Assembly: GCA_004151065.3 (NCBI GenBank)
Contig: NWUY0300022330.1
Location: forward strand, 8,504-30,430
Length of the DNA stretch: 21,927 nucleotides
Reading direction: 5' to 3'
Source of the DNA: Larix sibirica
Taxonomy: Eukaryota; Streptophyta; Pinopsida; Pinales; Pinaceae
Position numbers and translations under genes: made by a program. The notes under the pieces are model-generated. The model saw only the letters and a list, made by a program, of their open reading frames with translations, was not told where the DNA came from and made no database searches. Of the stretch, positions 19,544-21,927 are shown piece by piece. Numbering within the stretch: the first letter of the stretch is position 1; every line of letters begins with the position of its first letter.

Positions 19544-21587
19544 TGAATACAATATGTGCAAGTAATTCCTTTCTAAAACTAGGATGGAACCAGAATAACA
19601 TGTATCCTAGTGCATGTATACTGCCAGATCTTGTGGGAGAACATATAAAAAAGGAATTAACTTAAAATTGTGATAATTTATTTGCCTCTTTGTACAAGCT
19701 AGTTTTTGGCAAGGAATGCCCAAGATTAATTGAAGAAGAAAAAATATTGTTGAGGAATATAGAAATTTGGTACTTGCAAGAGGATTATACTTATCTAAGA
19801 ATTTTTGGGGTAACAATAGCTCCTCACTTGTTACCTGAATATGTTACAAATAGATTTATTATCAGACAAGTTTCCTATCAAACCATACTTGATGGTTTAA
19901 GTGCTTCTTTGATGAAATTACATAAGAGAGGTTTTATTCCTTATAGTTTGTTATTGGACATTATGGCATAGGTAACTTAAACATTGCTAAATAGGAGGTT
20001 AATATTATACTTGAATATAGATTTCCACAAGGATGATTTAGGAGACATGATCCTCAAGATTTAGTGTCCAAACACTGCCATTTGGTATGTATGACTTGGA
20101 CTTATGCACATGAAGAGTGGGGATATGAAATTCCTAATGAAAATATTAATTATTAGGATGAGGTTTTAGAAAAAATGAGAGTTATATAGAAAAATACTAA
20201 GTTAGAAAAGGCTCAAGCTTTAAAACAAGAGGCTGAAGAAAAAGTTAAGAAAGAAGGCAAAGCAATAAGCCATTAAATCAAGGTAGAGAAGAAAAGCAAA
20301 GGAGACAAAAACAAAGATTAGATGAGGAAAAGGAAATAAAAAAACATGCATTGAATGAAGAAAAATAAAAGAGGTAGAGAGATCCTCAAAATGATAATTA
20401 TAATCATTAGCAAGGACACCACAATGATATAGGTCCTTCAAACATTGAGGGGGACATAATCAGAATCATGATCATTCAAGTAAAGATGTGAACATCCTTG
20501 AACAAACCTACACTTCTATAGATAAAGAAATAGGAAAAGGGGTAATGATCAAGTAATCATCGTAAGCAACTTGGAGAACATTTTTTCCTAGGGTGATAGA
20601 CCAATTCTAGATCTTGTGGATGACATAGATTATTTGGAATTGATTGGCTATAATAAAAGGCATAACACTATTGCCAAACGTATAAAATGAAAAAGAAAAA
20701 TTGATGTTGATAAGTACATTGTTTGCACCATGGAAGAACAAGTTCTAAATACTAAGAGAACTAAAGTTTCAGAGTTGCTTACAGTTGGGTCATCTCTCGC
20801 ACATGCATCCATAGATAAAGTTCAAACAAAATCTATTGATGTGTAGAATTAAAAAAGAAGATTTCTTTGCTTGAGAATCAAATCAAATATTATAAATATG
20901 CACAAGCACTTGTTTCATCCTTTTTGGAATATGTTTTGGAAGAAGACAATTCCAATGCACAACTCTTTAAGGAATTTTATACCAAAGCTTTCAAATTAAA
21001 AAAAAAAATGTACTTTACAACTCTCTATTCCATACAAAGAAAACTTGAAATGGAAATAATTACAAAGATACACTGAAGAGTAGATAAGTTTTAACATACA
21101 AGTTCAAAAGAACAGAAAGAACGAGTCTCATAATATAAGAGTTTTAACCAAATAATTTTTTTATGAGATTGAATGGGATGGTAGCCACTGGGAGAATATA
21201 GTTCATGGAGCTCAAAGACAAATTGAAGATGAGTGACTAGCTTGCATCAAGATCTGGGACTTCATCAAAGACACAATAAATTAGTGCTAGTTACCTACTT
21301 TTGGGTCAGCTAAGAACTTTTATAAATTAGATCAAGTTGTTCAAGCATTAGAGTTTATAGGAGTAACAAATATATCATTTGGACAAAATTCATCTAAAAA
21401 AGTTTATTTATGATGAAGCAAAGAAAGTGGCCCAAATTTAATGTGATTTGCCCTAAGGCAATGAAATATATTGAAAGATATATTATGCAGTGACCAACTT
21501 GGGGGGGGGGCACTTAGACATCATGCATTTCCTCATTTTGAACTATGTGATACTTTATTTGAAGAGTGGGAAAAGTATGAAAACTAA

Positions 21588-21927
21588 AGATCAAAACCAC
21601 AGTCTACCTAACGGTTAGGTCCAATAGTTAGTTATTTTAATTGATTTTCAAATTGTATTTAAGAGGACACCTAAGTAGGAACATGGCCTTTTTGACATTG
21701 GATGTTTTGGAGGACACTTTTTGTAAAGACTATTTCTAGCAATAAGTTAATATTGAGAAGCTAGTTACTAGTCACAGAGTTTAATACTAAAGTAAAATTT
21801 TATTGTCTTGCATTGGAGTGTGTAGTGTCCCCGACCCAACTAAGGCCAAGGGAACTGGAAAACCTAGGGAAAAGGGGCTAAGATCAATATAGAACAATGG
21901 ATTAAGGTGATCTAAGGTTAGGCCAAC
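21588..21927. other. Downstream flank of copy D, possible LTR start at window edge
   Basis: After the stop of copy D there is AT-rich sequence with no coding signal up to about 21815. From 21819 the plus strand reads TGTGTAGTGTCCCCGACCC, and the base composition becomes less AT-rich. TGTAGTGTCCC would fit the start of an LTR that continues beyond the window, but only about 100 bp are visible and nothing confirms it. Confidence 0.25.

Larger units (their letters stand above)
18590..21587 (+). pseudogene. Copy D of the unrecognised family (5'-truncated, interrupted)
   Basis: Plus-strand similarity to copy B starts near 18606 (WVPIIY, FGAIFNWVAI against WVPIMY, HGTIFNWADI) and reaches MASYL at 18780-18795. 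Here a retroposed sequence splits it; reading resumes at 19527 with ASYLL, FLKLGW and LYKLVFGKECP against LYKLIFDEEP, then LLPEYVTNRFIIRQV. KHCHLVC (about 20070) matches the KHC-x2-C of A and B with one extra residue. A Lys/Glu-rich linker follows (20190-20370), then DIDYLELIG (about 20628), a helical stretch (20867-21076: YAQALVSSFLEYVLEE) and a tail with WDGSHWENIVHGAQRQIE and FEEWEKYEN before a stop at 21585-21587. Many stops and shifts. A run of ten G (21501-21510) also disturbs the frame. Distant from A and B, closer in divergence to C. Confidence 0.72.

Noticed and set aside
21501-21510. Run of ten G as a regulatory G-tract
   Set aside because: A single homopolymer inside decayed coding sequence; replication slippage or a sequencing error is more likely.

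Overview
The window is AT-rich eukaryotic nuclear DNA from a land plant. Plant-type LINE and Ty3/gypsy relics, a tRNA-derived SINE and nested insertions point to a large, repeat-filled genome; a conifer or other gymnosperm is my best guess, but it is not proven. I see no intact gene. The window is layered, decayed mobile elements plus four broken copies (A to D) of one protein family that I do not recognise. The isolated N characters sit at breaks in homology and probably mark unsized assembly gaps.

Left part (1-6470): a minus-strand Ty3/gypsy gag-protease relic (about 1060-2450); a tRNA-derived SINE (2516-2719) with a 12-bp target-site duplication (TSD); a plus-strand Ty3/gypsy relic (about 3800-4980) with RNase H, integrase and a chromodomain-like tail; its 3' LTR (5004-5393); then decayed sequence.

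Middle (6470-10034): a 5'-truncated minus-strand LINE with reverse transcriptase, zinc-knuckle and RNase H parts. A 1.2-kb plus-strand retroposed sequence (8199-9397) interrupts the RT domain and is flanked by a perfect 18-bp TSD. Its transcript is not from any family I know.

Right part (10041-21587): copy C (+, N-terminal part only), an LTR-like stretch, copies A and B (-, tandem, offset 2293 bp), a possible B promoter, 5' exon and intron, a degenerate array of roughly 33-bp units, and copy D (+, C-terminal two thirds). D is broken by a second retroposed sequence (18796-19526) with a 17-bp TSD. The shared architecture is an N-terminal globular region, a KHC-x2/3-C motif and a Lys/Glu-rich linker, with coiled-coil C-terminal segments clear in A and B. 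C and D cover non-overlapping parts of the protein on the same strand, so they may be halves of one older gene split by the segment holding A and B. A and B share a 543-bp identical tract inside otherwise diverged sequence, which means either gene conversion or an assembly join. The family could be a host gene cluster or an accessory ORF of a retrotransposon; the sequence alone does not decide.
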